NCBI GenBank assembly: GCA_013821265.1
Contig: JACDHD010000018.1
Location: forward strand, 1-38,567
Source: Parachlamydiaceae bacterium
GTDB lineage: Bacteria; Chlamydiota; Chlamydiia; Chlamydiales; Parachlamydiaceae
Direction of reading: 5' to 3'
DNA length: 38,567 nucleotides
In this document: one piece after another, positions 9,077 through 16,157 of the stretch
Position numbering within the stretch: position 1 is the first letter of the stretch
How the letters are laid out: every line of letters starts with the position of its first letter
Notes under the pieces: model-generated
What the model was told of the DNA's origin: nothing
The model's database searches: none
What the model saw: the letters and a program-made list of their open reading frames with translations, nothing else
Position numbers and translations under genes: made by a program

Positions 9077-9418
9077 TTAGGAACTGCTACCTACAGCGTG
9101 GAGGAAGCTGTTGATGATGGCTAGAACGATGGCAAATATCAGTGCCCACCAGAAGCCGTCAACTTTGAATCCTGGAACGATGGAGCTTACCGCCATGACT
9201 AGGAGGCCGATGATGACGAAAGTCAGTAGACCTAGTGTTAGGATGTTGATCGGTAGGGTGATTAGGAGTAGAATTGGTAGAATGATGGAGTTAACGATAC
9301 CTAGTACGACAGCTACGACAAGAGCGGTTAAAAAGCTGCTGACGTGGACGCCTGGCAGGATGTAGGCTGTGACCAAGACAGCGATTGTACTTAAAACAAG
9401 TGAAATCAGTGTTTGCAT
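9077..9418 (-). CDS. Four-helix membrane protein, phage holin 4 superfamily (PF04020-like)
   Basis: This 113-residue protein consists almost wholly of four hydrophobic segments at about 3-22, 29-52, 55-78 and 88-108. They match the layout and conserved wording of the family (LPINILTLGLLTFVIIG in the middle and FWWALIFAIVLAIINS near the end). Members are inner-membrane proteins widespread in bacterial chromosomes; the 'holin' name is historical and does not imply a prophage. AAGGA upstream of ATG supports the start. It is transcribed away from the lipoprotein/Mcsc/dnaQ genes and ends at repeat C2. Its role is unknown. Confidence 0.85.
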   Translation of the reverse strand: MQTLISLVLSTIAVLVTAYILPGVHVSSFLTALVVAVVLGIVNSIILPILLLITLPINILTLGLLTFVIIGLLVMAVSSIVPGFKVDGFWWALIFAIVLAIINSFLHAVGSSS

Positions 9419-9484
9419 AAAATCCTTCTAATTTTTGGCTTTCTCGTTGCTTGAATTTCTCAAGCCCCTTACAATATTTGAATT

Positions 9485-9521
9485 AATCCCACAAATTGAG
9501 CTGCTTTCCACTAGTGGGATT
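9485..9521. promoter_or_regulatory. Inverted repeat in a divergent intergenic region
   Basis: AATCCCAC (9485-9492) and GTGGGATT (9514-9521) are perfect 8-base arms with a 21-base spacer, and the symmetry continues weakly outward. The repeat lies between the divergent membrane protein and lipoprotein genes, so it could be an operator, but no regulator is evident nearby. Confidence 0.35.
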
Positions 9522-9567
9522 GATTCTCAGATGTAAACAAACAAACATTTAATTAGTAGAGAAATTT

Positions 9568-9735
9568 ATGACACAGACTTTGCTCTCCTCTCTCTTGGTA
9601 TTGCTGACTATTGGAACTCTCACTGGATGTTATCCGATGCCTAATGATGATGATTTTTCGGTTATTCCAATGACGAATAATCGCGATTTTAATCAAGAAG
9701 GCGAAAACCCTCTGCTGCCAAGTACAGGATTTTAA
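9568..9735 (+). CDS. Small lipoprotein (55 residues)
   Basis: A short frame from ATG 9568 to TAA 9735 encodes a signal peptide with a hydrophobic core (LLSSLLVLLTIGTL) and a good lipobox, LTGC, with Cys21 as the predicted lipidated residue. The mature part is only 35 residues, acidic and polar (NDDDFSV, QEGENPLLP). AGAG upstream of the start is an acceptable ribosome binding site. It ends seven bases before the Mcsc-like gene and reads the same way, so the two are probably co-transcribed. I do not recognise a family. The signal peptide, lipobox and spacing argue against a chance frame. Confidence 0.7.
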   Translation: MTQTLLSSLLVLLTIGTLTGCYPMPNDDDFSVIPMTNNRDFNQEGENPLLPSTGF

Positions 9736-9742
9736 TTAGCTG

Positions 9743-10216
9743 ATGATGATAACTCTCAATATTAAGCAGTTGCTTGAGCATCTGCGTGCTCAAAATTATG
9801 ACGCGCAGTTTCAGGAGCTGACACATCAGGTCTACATTGTATTTACGATTGATCATCGAGAATTTCCTCTGTTTATAAAAACGGATGGGGAAGTTCTACA
9901 ATTGATGATTTTTATGCCGTGTCGTGTGGAGCAACCAGTGGTGCCAGATCTTGCACGTGTGTTGCATTTGATCAATAAGGAATTGGATCTACCAGGGTTT
10001 GGGATGGATGAAAATCAAGGGTTGGTTTTCTATAGGGGTTTTATTCCCTCTAGCAACGGCAAGATTGAATCGGATCTTTTGGATCAAATTTTGCATTCGA
10101 TGATCAAGTTAGCTCCGACTTTCTTCCCTCTTATCGCTTACGCTGTTTCGGGTACAGCTACTTTTAACAAACTCGTTGTCCGAGCGAAAGAGACCTTAAC
10201 GAAACTAAGAACTTAG
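9743..10216 (+). CDS. Probable Mcsc-type (CT260-like) type III secretion chaperone
   Basis: This is a 157-residue small acidic alpha/beta protein. Its arrangement (N-terminal helix LNIKQLLEHLRAQ, paired strands VYIVFTIDHREFPLFI and LQLMIFMPC, a central helix DLARVLHLINKELDLPGFGMDE, another strand, then a long C-terminal helix) fits the class I secretion chaperone / YbjN-like fold. In C. trachomatis the gene directly before dnaQ is CT260, described as Mcsc, a multi-cargo secretion chaperone binding Cap1 and CT618. Position, size and fold suggest this is its orthologue, but the identification rests on memory and synteny. ATG occurs at 9743 and 9746 and either could start. The upstream ribosome binding site is weak, which suggests coupling to the lipoprotein gene. 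Confidence 0.65.
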   Translation: MMITLNIKQLLEHLRAQNYDAQFQELTHQVYIVFTIDHREFPLFIKTDGEVLQLMIFMPCRVEQPVVPDLARVLHLINKELDLPGFGMDENQGLVFYRGFIPSSNGKIESDLLDQILHSMIKLAPTFFPLIAYAVSGTATFNKLVVRAKETLTKLRT

Positions 10217-10228
10217 AGGATTTTAATC

Positions 10229-10921
10229 ATGCGCGCTATCTTCTACGATACAGAAACGACGGGGATTCGAGCCGACAGAGATCGCATTATTGAGATTGCT
10301 GCGTTTGATCCAGAAAGGAATCAATCGTTCGTTCGCCTTATCAATCCAGGATGTCCTATTCCTGCTGATGCTTCAGCGATTCACCACATTACTGACGACA
10401 TGGTGGCGAGTGCACAGTCCTTTGGCGAAGTTTCTGAGGAGTTTACAGCATTTTGTGACGGTGATGTTGTTCTCATTGCTCACAACAATGACGGCTTCGA
10501 CGTGCATTTTCTTCGCAAGGAATTTGAGCGTAGTCAGATTCAGATGCCTTCCTGGAAGTTTTTGGATAGCTTAAAGTGGGCGAGACGCTATCGCACGGAC
10601 TTGCCTAGACACACGTTACAATTTTTGCGCGAATGTTACAACATCCCTGCTAATAATGCTCACCGTGCTCTGGACGACGTTATTGTGTTGCACAAAGTTT
10701 TCTGTTTCATGACGGATGATTTGCCTATTAATCAGATTTACTCACTTCTAAATAAGCCGCGCGAAATCAGTCATATGCCCTTTGGTAAGCACCAGGGGCA
10801 GGCGATTAGCGAATTGCCTAAGCATTATGTTCAGTGGTTAGCTGGTAGTGGGGCTTTGGACAAGCCAGACAACCAGGATCTAAAAGCTGCATTTGTGAAG
10901 TGTGGTTTACTGGCTGGGTAG
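10229..10921 (+). CDS. dnaQ: DnaQ-like 3'-5' exonuclease with C-terminal DUF3820 domain
   Basis: This 230-residue DEDDh-type exonuclease acts in proofreading or DNA/RNA end trimming. The Exo I motif is DTE at residues 7-9, Exo II contributes Asp91 (HNNDGFD), and Exo III gives His145 and Asp150 (HRALDD), so all catalytic residues are present. From about residue 180 a second small domain follows, with MPFGKHQGQ and HYVQWLAG, typical of DUF3820. This domain is absent from E. coli epsilon but found in chlamydial DnaQ-like proteins. The gene starts 12 bases after the chaperone gene with GAGG upstream. It may be a replicative epsilon or an accessory exonuclease. It converges on msbA across repeat A1. 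Confidence 0.9.
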   Translation: MRAIFYDTETTGIRADRDRIIEIAAFDPERNQSFVRLINPGCPIPADASAIHHITDDMVASAQSFGEVSEEFTAFCDGDVVLIAHNNDGFDVHFLRKEFERSQIQMPSWKFLDSLKWARRYRTDLPRHTLQFLRECYNIPANNAHRALDDVIVLHKVFCFMTDDLPINQIYSLLNKPREISHMPFGKHQGQAISELPKHYVQWLAGSGALDKPDNQDLKAAFVKCGLLAG

Positions 10922-10950
10922 GGTAAGAACGAGTAAGTGTTCGTTTTATT

Positions 10951-11140
10951 TTTTACCACAGAGACACAGAGAAGCACAGAGAGCGAGAAGAAATTTGCGA
11001 AGCAAAGTAAATGCGAAATTGTCGTCGACAATTTTGCCTTGGCTGGTTTTTAAAAAGCCTCTCACCATTAGCCTCAAAGCCAACAAAATCCCCTCGCTCT
11101 CTGTGCTTCTCTGTGCCTCTGTGTCTCTGTGGTAAAAAAC
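10951..11140. repeat. Inverted-repeat element A, copy A1
   Basis: The left arm (10951-10990) reads TTTTACCACAGAGACACAG and on to GCACAGAGAGCGAGA. The right arm (11094-11140) is its reverse complement with one extra CAGAGGCA-type unit. Between them a ~70-base core (10992-11060) recurs at 21133-21200 and contains three small hairpins. The element sits between the convergent dnaQ and msbA genes and could serve as a two-way terminator. No protein is encoded. Confidence 0.8.
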
Positions 11141-11161
11141 AACACGAAGGCTTTTGCATTG

Positions 11162-13081
11162 TCAGTCTGATGCGGTTCTACCGAGTTCCCACATGTGCTT
11201 GAAAGCAGGACAGGAGACTAATAATTCGTCTTTGGTGCCTTCAGCAATCTTTTTGCCTTTATCTAAGAAGATAATTTTATCGGCGCTTTCAATTGTAGAG
11301 AGACGGTGGGCGATGATGATTTGTGTGACTTGTCCGTGCAGCTGTTGGATAGCGGCTTTGATATGATGTTCGCTGACGTTATCTAAGGAAGAAGTCGCTT
11401 CGTCCATAATGAGGACGGGCGCTTCTTTGACGAGCGCGCGGGCGATCGCTAAACGTTGCTGTTGACCACCTGAAAGGTTCTTTCCGCCTTCATCGAGCTC
11501 TGTGGCATAGCCTTGAGGTAAGCGAAGAATAAATTCCTCGGCGTGAGATTTTTTTGCTGCTGCCTGAACTTGAGACGGAGTAAAGGGGCGTCCAAAGGCA
11601 ATATTTTGAGTAATCGTGTCCAGGAATAGGAAAGGGCGCTGTGGGACAAAGGCGATCATTTCGCGTAGAGAGCGTTGGCTGTACATGTGAATCGGTTTGC
11701 CGTCAATAGAGATCGTTCCTTTTTGCACATCGTAGAGTCGAGGGAGCAGTTGCACGATTGTTGACTTTCCTGCTCCTGTGGGGCCTACAATGGCTACCGT
11801 TTGACCTTTTTTAATCGTGAAACTGACATCCTTGAGAATCCAGTTGTTGGCATCGTAGCCGAACCATACGTTGTTGAATTCGATACTGTCGTTAAATTGA
11901 ATGAGAGGAATAGCGTTGGGGTTGTCTTCGATTTGTGGCTTAATGTCCATCACCTCTTGCATGCGTTCCGCTGCTGCGATCCCGCGTTGGATGTGGCTAT
12001 TTTCTTCTGCAAATTTTTTGATCGGTTCATAGAAGATGTAGAGAAGGCCGCAGAAAACTAGGACATCGGAGACGCCCATTTGAAGGACATAAAGACCATA
12101 CAAAATTGCGGAAGCGAGAAAAGACATGCTAATCGTGTGCACAATGGGGCGTGAAGCGAGATCGTACCGTGCGCTTTTTTGCTCGAGATCAGCCATCTTC
12201 TGATTGCGTTCTTTGTATTTTCTGAGAGAGAAGTCTTCCATAGCAAAGACTTTAACCGTTTGGATGCCGGCAACAAAATCGATAAGAGCGGATGCAAAGC
12301 TTTCTTGGGTTGTTTGTATCTGTTTGGAGATGCGTTTAACGCGTTTAGCAATAAATACAATGGGGAAGATGATAAATGGAAATCCAAAGAAAACCAAAGA
12401 AGCGAGCTCCCAGGAGGTCATGAAGCATAAGGTTAGCGTCGTGATGACCATAAAGGGAGTTTGAATATAATTGACTAAAGTTGCATTAATAGCTTCAGCG
12501 ACCATAGAGGCATCACCGACGACGCGTGAAGCGAGACTGCCAATGTGATACTTTTGATAGAAGCTCATAGGGAGAGATTGAATATGCTCAAAGTACTTTT
12601 GACGCAAGTCGCGGCTCACTCGGATAGCAATGAGACGTGTCGTGTAGCGTTGAATAAAGAGGGTAAGGGCTTTAAATAGGGCTACAAAGACAATGAAGAG
12701 AGCCAAATTAGTTAAGTTGTCAGAGATGGGTAAGATGGTGTTCCATCCTTGCTGCACACGATCAAGTAAGTTGCTTTTTTGCCATTTTGAGAGATACTTG
12801 TTGGTTTCGCTTGAAGTGATGTATCCTTTGTTTTCGGAATCGATCGCGTTCCAACGCTGATCGAGATCGGTTTTTGAGATACTGTCAGCGACTGCTAATT
12901 TTCCCTCTTTAATTGGACCAAAAAGTTCAAATGCATCAGGACCACGTTTTGTGATGACTCCGATGGCGAGGATTTCAAGCTGAGAAGCAAATGTCAATAG
13001 GCACATCGACACTAGTGTAAGAGCTAGTAACAGGCGATGTTTACGAGTGCGAAATGCTGTGAAAAAAAGTTTTAATATCAT
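11162..13081 (-). CDS. msbA: MsbA-type lipid A/lipid ABC exporter
   Basis: This 639-residue half-transporter has an N-terminal membrane domain and a C-terminal ATPase. In the family it works as a homodimer that flips lipid A-core across the inner membrane. The ATPase shows Walker [10 protein letters not shown], the signature [15 protein letters not shown], Walker [13 protein letters not shown], and the H-loop [10 protein letters not shown]. The loop between the first two membrane helices is long (about residues 45-110) and contains an EF-hand-like 12-residue loop at 81-92 ([12 protein letters not shown]). The ATG overlaps the accA stop by four bases (ATGA), which suggests translational coupling. 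Gene order with accA and dnaQ matches my recollection of C. trachomatis. Another lipid substrate is possible. Confidence 0.9.
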   Translation of the reverse strand: MILKLFFTAFRTRKHRLLLALTLVSMCLLTFASQLEILAIGVITKRGPDAFELFGPIKEGKLAVADSISKTDLDQRWNAIDSENKGYITSSETNKYLSKWQKSNLLDRVQQGWNTILPISDNLTNLALFIVFVALFKALTLFIQRYTTRLIAIRVSRDLRQKYFEHIQSLPMSFYQKYHIGSLASRVVGDASMVAEAINATLVNYIQTPFMVITTLTLCFMTSWELASLVFFGFPFIIFPIVFIAKRVKRISKQIQTTQESFASALIDFVAGIQTVKVFAMEDFSLRKYKERNQKMADLEQKSARYDLASRPIVHTISMSFLASAILYGLYVLQMGVSDVLVFCGLLYIFYEPIKKFAEENSHIQRGIAAAERMQEVMDIKPQIEDNPNAIPLIQFNDSIEFNNVWFGYDANNWILKDVSFTIKKGQTVAIVGPTGAGKSTIVQLLPRLYDVQKGTISIDGKPIHMYSQRSLREMIAFVPQRPFLFLDTITQNIAFGRPFTPSQVQAAAKKSHAEEFILRLPQGYATELDEGGKNLSGGQQQRLAIARALVKEAPVLIMDEATSSLDNVSEHHIKAAIQQLHGQVTQIIIAHRLSTIESADKIIFLDKGKKIAEGTKDELLVSCPAFKHMWELGRTASD

Positions 13082-14034
13082 GTAGCAGACTGGGTTGACA
13101 CTGTTTGACCCATCTTGCGGAATTTTAGATAGCGCTGTTCAAGGAGAATTTCTTTAGGAATTCGTTTTAGGATTTGATGTTGTTCCACAATAAATTGCTT
13201 TACATTGCGGTAGACGACTTGCGGTTGATGGTGGGCGCCGCCTAAGGGTTCTTTGATGATGGCATCTACAATTTGCAGATCTAATAGATCTTCGGCATTT
13301 AGTTTTAGAGCTGCTGCTGCTTCAGCGTTAGAATTTTTGCTACCATCTTTCCATAGGATTGCTGCGCAGCCTTCTGGGGAAATTACTGAGTAGTAAGAGT
13401 GTTCGAGCATCGCAACGACATCGCCTATACCAATGCCAAGGGCTCCACCCGAGCATCCTTCACCGATGATAATAACTGTGATGGGAGTTGTCAGACGAAT
13501 CATTTCGCGTAGGTTATTGGCGATGACCCAGCCTTGACCACGTTCTTCCGCTTCTAGTCCTGGGTAGGCTCCTGGAGTGTCAATTAGGGAAACGATAGGC
13601 AAATTAAATTTTTCAGCTAGCTTCATGAGACGAAGGGCCTTGCGGAAGCCTTCTGGACTAACCATTCCAAAATTGCGTTTCATGCGGCTTTCTGTGTTAT
13701 TTCCCTTTTCTTGGCCGATAATCACACATTTGATGCCGTCGATGATCCCTAGGCCACCAATGAGAGATTGGTCATCGCTGAACGTGCGGTCTCCGGCAAG
13801 TTCATGAAAGCTTGAACATAGATTGGATATGTAGTCGACAGTGCGCGGTCGAGAAGGGTGGCGACAGATCATGACGCGCTGCCACGGAGTCAATTCGGAA
13901 TAAACTTTTTCTTTAAGCTTTTCTAGTTTTTGTTCCAGTTTGCGAATTTCTGAGTGGAAAAGCGGGTTGTCTTGATTTTGCTTTTTGAGGTGCTCAATGG
14001 TTTTAATGTATTCTTGGATCTGCTTTTCATGCAT
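13078..14034 (-). CDS. accA: Acetyl-CoA carboxylase carboxyltransferase subunit alpha
   Basis: AccA pairs with AccD to transfer CO2 from biotin carboxyl carrier protein to acetyl-CoA, making malonyl-CoA for fatty-acid synthesis. The 318-residue length is normal. Visible landmarks are the N-terminal coiled hairpin, the [17 protein letters not shown] region, the zone [16 protein letters not shown], the [15 protein letters not shown] loop, and [16 protein letters not shown] chose ATG 14034 (MHEKQIQEY) over the upstream GTG 14055, because the GTG has its purine-rich stretch directly abutting it, while GGAA lies at usable distance from the ATG. It begins 24 bases after the L,D-transpeptidase gene and overlaps msbA by four bases, forming an envelope/lipid operon. 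accD is not in the window. Confidence 0.96.
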   Translation of the reverse strand: MHEKQIQEYIKTIEHLKKQNQDNPLFHSEIRKLEQKLEKLKEKVYSELTPWQRVMICRHPSRPRTVDYISNLCSSFHELAGDRTFSDDQSLIGGLGIIDGIKCVIIGQEKGNNTESRMKRNFGMVSPEGFRKALRLMKLAEKFNLPIVSLIDTPGAYPGLEAEERGQGWVIANNLREMIRLTTPITVIIIGEGCSGGALGIGIGDVVAMLEHSYYSVISPEGCAAILWKDGSKNSNAEAAAALKLNAEDLLDLQIVDAIIKEPLGGAHHQPQVVYRNVKQFIVEQHQILKRIPKEILLEQRYLKFRKMGQTVSTQSAT

Positions 14035-14058
14035 TAAAATTTCCAAAATCAGCACTCC

Positions 14059-15144
14059 CTATTTCGCATCGTGAAAGTCTTTAACTAATTCAATCATTAT
14101 CGGTTTGGTGATTATGATCGCGAACAATTCTTCCATATCCTCGCTTGCGAGTCGTACACACCCATCGCTTTGGAATTTGCCTAGGCTATTTCGATCTTGT
14201 ACGCGTTCTCCAGAGGATGAAAGGACCCATGGAAGGCCGTGAATGCCGAGTCCTTTTGCAGGGGCGGTGCAGCCACTAATTTCCTTGTCAAAAGGGATCC
14301 AGCGTGTGCCGAAGACACCGATCATTTCCACTTGGTCTCCAGCATGGCTACCCATCATTTTGGGTTTGTAGATTGCGACTTTATTGCCTAAGCTATATTG
14401 GCCAAGGGGTGTGAGGAGTCCGGAGGCTTTGGCTGTATCGACTCGGCCTAATCCTACTTGGTAGGTTTTCAGCAAGGTTCTTTCTTTGGTATCGAGGTCA
14501 TCGCAGAAGAACCACATTTTTGAACGGGCTATGTCTACAACCAGGTGAAAACGAATGTTTTTGTCTTTTTTCAGTACATTAAAGCGAGCGTTTTCTGCGA
14601 GATCTTGTTTAAAGTAATCGGGTTTACCATTTAAGCTGCGGGCGATAAAGTGGCGTGAGGTTTGGTAGTGGCGTGCGTAGTCTGCAAGCCAAGCAGGGCG
14701 ACCTTTTTGCCAAGCAACGCGGCTTTTGTAGGTGATGGTTTCTACGAAGGGGAGTTTGGGTCCATCGACAGAAAATAACTCGTCTATGCGATTAGCTTCG
14801 GGCAGTACTTTTTCAGTGTTGTTGGTTGATGCTGGAGTAGGGGTTTTAACTATGGGAGCAGGGGAGGGAGCAGGGGTGGGTTCTTGTGTTTTTACAGGTT
14901 TTGCGGTTGTGGTTTTAGCTGTTTTAGGTGGTGTTTGTGTTTTTGCTGCTGTCTTTTTGGGAGCTGATTTTGCCGGGGCAGGGGCCTCTTGTTGCGGGGC
15001 TGGGGCTTTGATTTCTTTGAGAGGGGTGGCCTCTGCAACAAGCTCTTGTGTGGGTGTAGATTTTCCGCCTTTGAAAAGAGCCGCTAGCGCCACAACGCTA
15101 AATAAAAGCGCGGTGACAATAACAAATAACCTGGGAAAAGACAT
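14059..15144 (-). CDS. Membrane-anchored L,D-transpeptidase (YkuD family)
   Basis: This 361-residue protein has an N-terminal signal anchor (about residues 5-24) and a long Pro/Ala/Lys/Thr-rich linker (about 30-110). The C-terminal YkuD catalytic domain carries the hallmark His302 (IHGLPW) and the SDGCVRL motif with nucleophile Cys329. Such enzymes form 3-3 cross-links or attach proteins to peptidoglycan in the periplasm by attacking tetrapeptide stems. Its presence implies at least transient peptidoglycan, in line with what is known for environmental chlamydiae. AAGGA about nine bases before ATG supports the start. The gene leads accA and msbA. The linker probably spans from the membrane to the cell wall. 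Confidence 0.9.
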   Translation of the reverse strand: MSFPRLFVIVTALLFSVVALAALFKGGKSTPTQELVAEATPLKEIKAPAPQQEAPAPAKSAPKKTAAKTQTPPKTAKTTTAKPVKTQEPTPAPSPAPIVKTPTPASTNNTEKVLPEANRIDELFSVDGPKLPFVETITYKSRVAWQKGRPAWLADYARHYQTSRHFIARSLNGKPDYFKQDLAENARFNVLKKDKNIRFHLVVDIARSKMWFFCDDLDTKERTLLKTYQVGLGRVDTAKASGLLTPLGQYSLGNKVAIYKPKMMGSHAGDQVEMIGVFGTRWIPFDKEISGCTAPAKGLGIHGLPWVLSSSGERVQDRNSLGKFQSDGCVRLASEDMEELFAIIITKPIMIELVKDFHDAK

Positions 15145-15244
15145 GGGTATATTTCCTTATCTCAAATAAGCATCTATCATAAGGGATTAGGTCAATTTTG
15201 CCAAGAGAGGAAATGGCAAGAGACCAAAGAGGAAGAAAGAGAAA

Positions 15245-15386
15245 TTTTTACCACAGAGACACAGAGACACAAAGGAGCACAGAGAGCAAAAACAATAGAA
15301 AAAGAAATAAAAAAGAAAAACAGATTTGGTGCTAATTCTTTTCGCTCTCTGTGGTCCTTTGTGCCTCTGTCTCTGTGGTAAAAAAC
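15245..15386. repeat. Inverted-repeat element A, copy A2 (short form)
   Basis: The arms TTTTTACCACAGAGACACAG (15245 onward) and CTCTGTCTCTGTGGTAAAAA (to about 15385) are inverted and share GCACAGAGAGC inside. The core is only a ~45-base A-rich stretch without the hairpins of A1 and A3. The element separates rnpA from the L,D-transpeptidase gene. Confidence 0.78.
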
Positions 15387-15409
15387 ACATTATTGGACAC
15401 GAGCACGGG

Positions 15410-15748
15410 CTAATGGAAAAGCGAAAGCAGTTCGGCTTGGATGAGGGGAGTAATGGCGCGTTTGGCGGCGGAACGAGGTTTTATGTTGAGGTCAAAACCA
15501 ACAGGAAGTTGTTTATGACATAGACGAAAAGCTTCGCGGACCATTCTTTTGAAACGGTTGCGATCGTGAGCCTTTCCATAGCGTTTGGAGGCGGTAATGC
15601 CAAGGCGTGTATGTGATAATTTATTTTCTAGAGCATCAACAATGATCCATCGTCCTGTATGGCGATGGGTGGCAGAAGCCATCCGCTGGTACTGATAACG
15701 TTTGCACAGACGGATGGATTTTGGGAATTTTTCGTCAGAACTAAGCAC
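15410..15748 (-). CDS. rnpA: Ribonuclease P protein component
   Basis: RnpA binds the catalytic RNase P RNA and helps it remove 5' leaders from pre-tRNAs. The signature [17 protein letters not shown] (the RNR helix) is intact, preceded by the basic strand region and [10 protein letters not shown]. The frame opens at GTG 15772, but I prefer GTG 15748 ([14 protein letters not shown]), giving 112 residues, which fits the family. Either start overlaps the end of rpmH (15741) in another frame, and no separate ribosome binding site is obvious, so translation is probably coupled to rpmH. The rpmH-rnpA order is near universal in bacteria. The choice of start is uncertain. Confidence 0.92.
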   Translation of the reverse strand: MLSSDEKFPKSIRLCKRYQYQRMASATHRHTGRWIIVDALENKLSHTRLGITASKRYGKAHDRNRFKRMVREAFRLCHKQLPVGFDLNIKPRSAAKRAITPLIQAELLSLFH

Positions 15749-15878
15749 GTGTGAGTTGTTTGCGACCTGCACGACGACGTCTGTTGATAATTTTGCGACC
15801 GTCTGCTGTCTTCATTCTCTTGCGGAAACCATGTTCTGATTTACGGCGACGCTTGCTTGCTTGGTATGTGCGTTTCAC
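15741..15878 (-). CDS. rpmH: Ribosomal protein L34
   Basis: This 45-residue, very basic protein starts at GTG 15878 and stops with TAG at 15743-15741. The sequence begins [20 protein letters not shown] and ends in an Arg-rich tail ([15 protein letters not shown]), the classic L34 pattern. GAGG at 15890-15887 lies eight bases before the GTG and fixes the start. It is the first gene of the rpmH-rnpA pair. The upstream region (15891-15975) has a possible weak promoter (TTGCGC, 18 bases, TATCCT) read from the minus strand. Confidence 0.97.
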   Translation of the reverse strand: MKRTYQASKRRRKSEHGFRKRMKTADGRKIINRRRRAGRKQLTRA

Positions 15879-15974
15879 GTTGATATCCTCTAAGTTATAC
15901 TTAAAAACTGCCGGTAGGATAGCATTTGTGAAAGAATATGCGCAAGCAGATTTTAAGGTGATCCTCGTCTTTGT

Positions 15975-16132
15975 CCTTTTCCGTGCCCGTGCCCGTGAGC
16001 GTGCCCGTGCCCGATTCCTAAAATATTAGAATGAGGGATAAGGAAAGATAAGGATTAAAGAATAACTCTAGTTTACGTCATTTTTTTAGCAAATCGGGCA
16101 CGGGCACGCTCACGGGCACGGGCACGGAAGGG
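15975..16132. repeat. Inverted-repeat element B, copy B1
   Basis: The left arm contains TTCCGTGCCCGTGCCCGTG and continues AGCGTGCCCGTGCCCGATT (15978-16016). The right arm is its reverse complement (16094-16128). The ~75-base AT-rich centre shares ATTCCTAA and AATGAGGGA with copy B2 at 18527-18658. The two copies flank the P-type ATPase gene. Frames encoding [10 protein letters not shown] here are by-products of the repeat. Confidence 0.8.
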
Positions 16133-16157
16133 CGGAGGCTTGTAGTTTTTTAGCAAA

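Noticed and set aside
9077-9418. Prophage signal from the holin-like protein
   Set aside because: The family is a common chromosomal membrane protein and no other phage gene is present.
14035-14055. GTG start for accA giving 325 residues
   Set aside because: The purine-rich stretch abuts the GTG without spacing, and the seven added residues are hydrophobic and unlike AccA N-termini.
15751-16029. 92-codon frame ending in [12 protein letters not shown]
   Set aside because: It is antisense to rpmH and then runs through the GTGCCC repeat; a similar [10 protein letters not shown] frame at 18604-18792 has the same cause.
15978-16128. GTGCCC tandem units as a CRISPR array
   Set aside because: The units are 6 bases with no spacers and are arranged as inverted arms of a single element.
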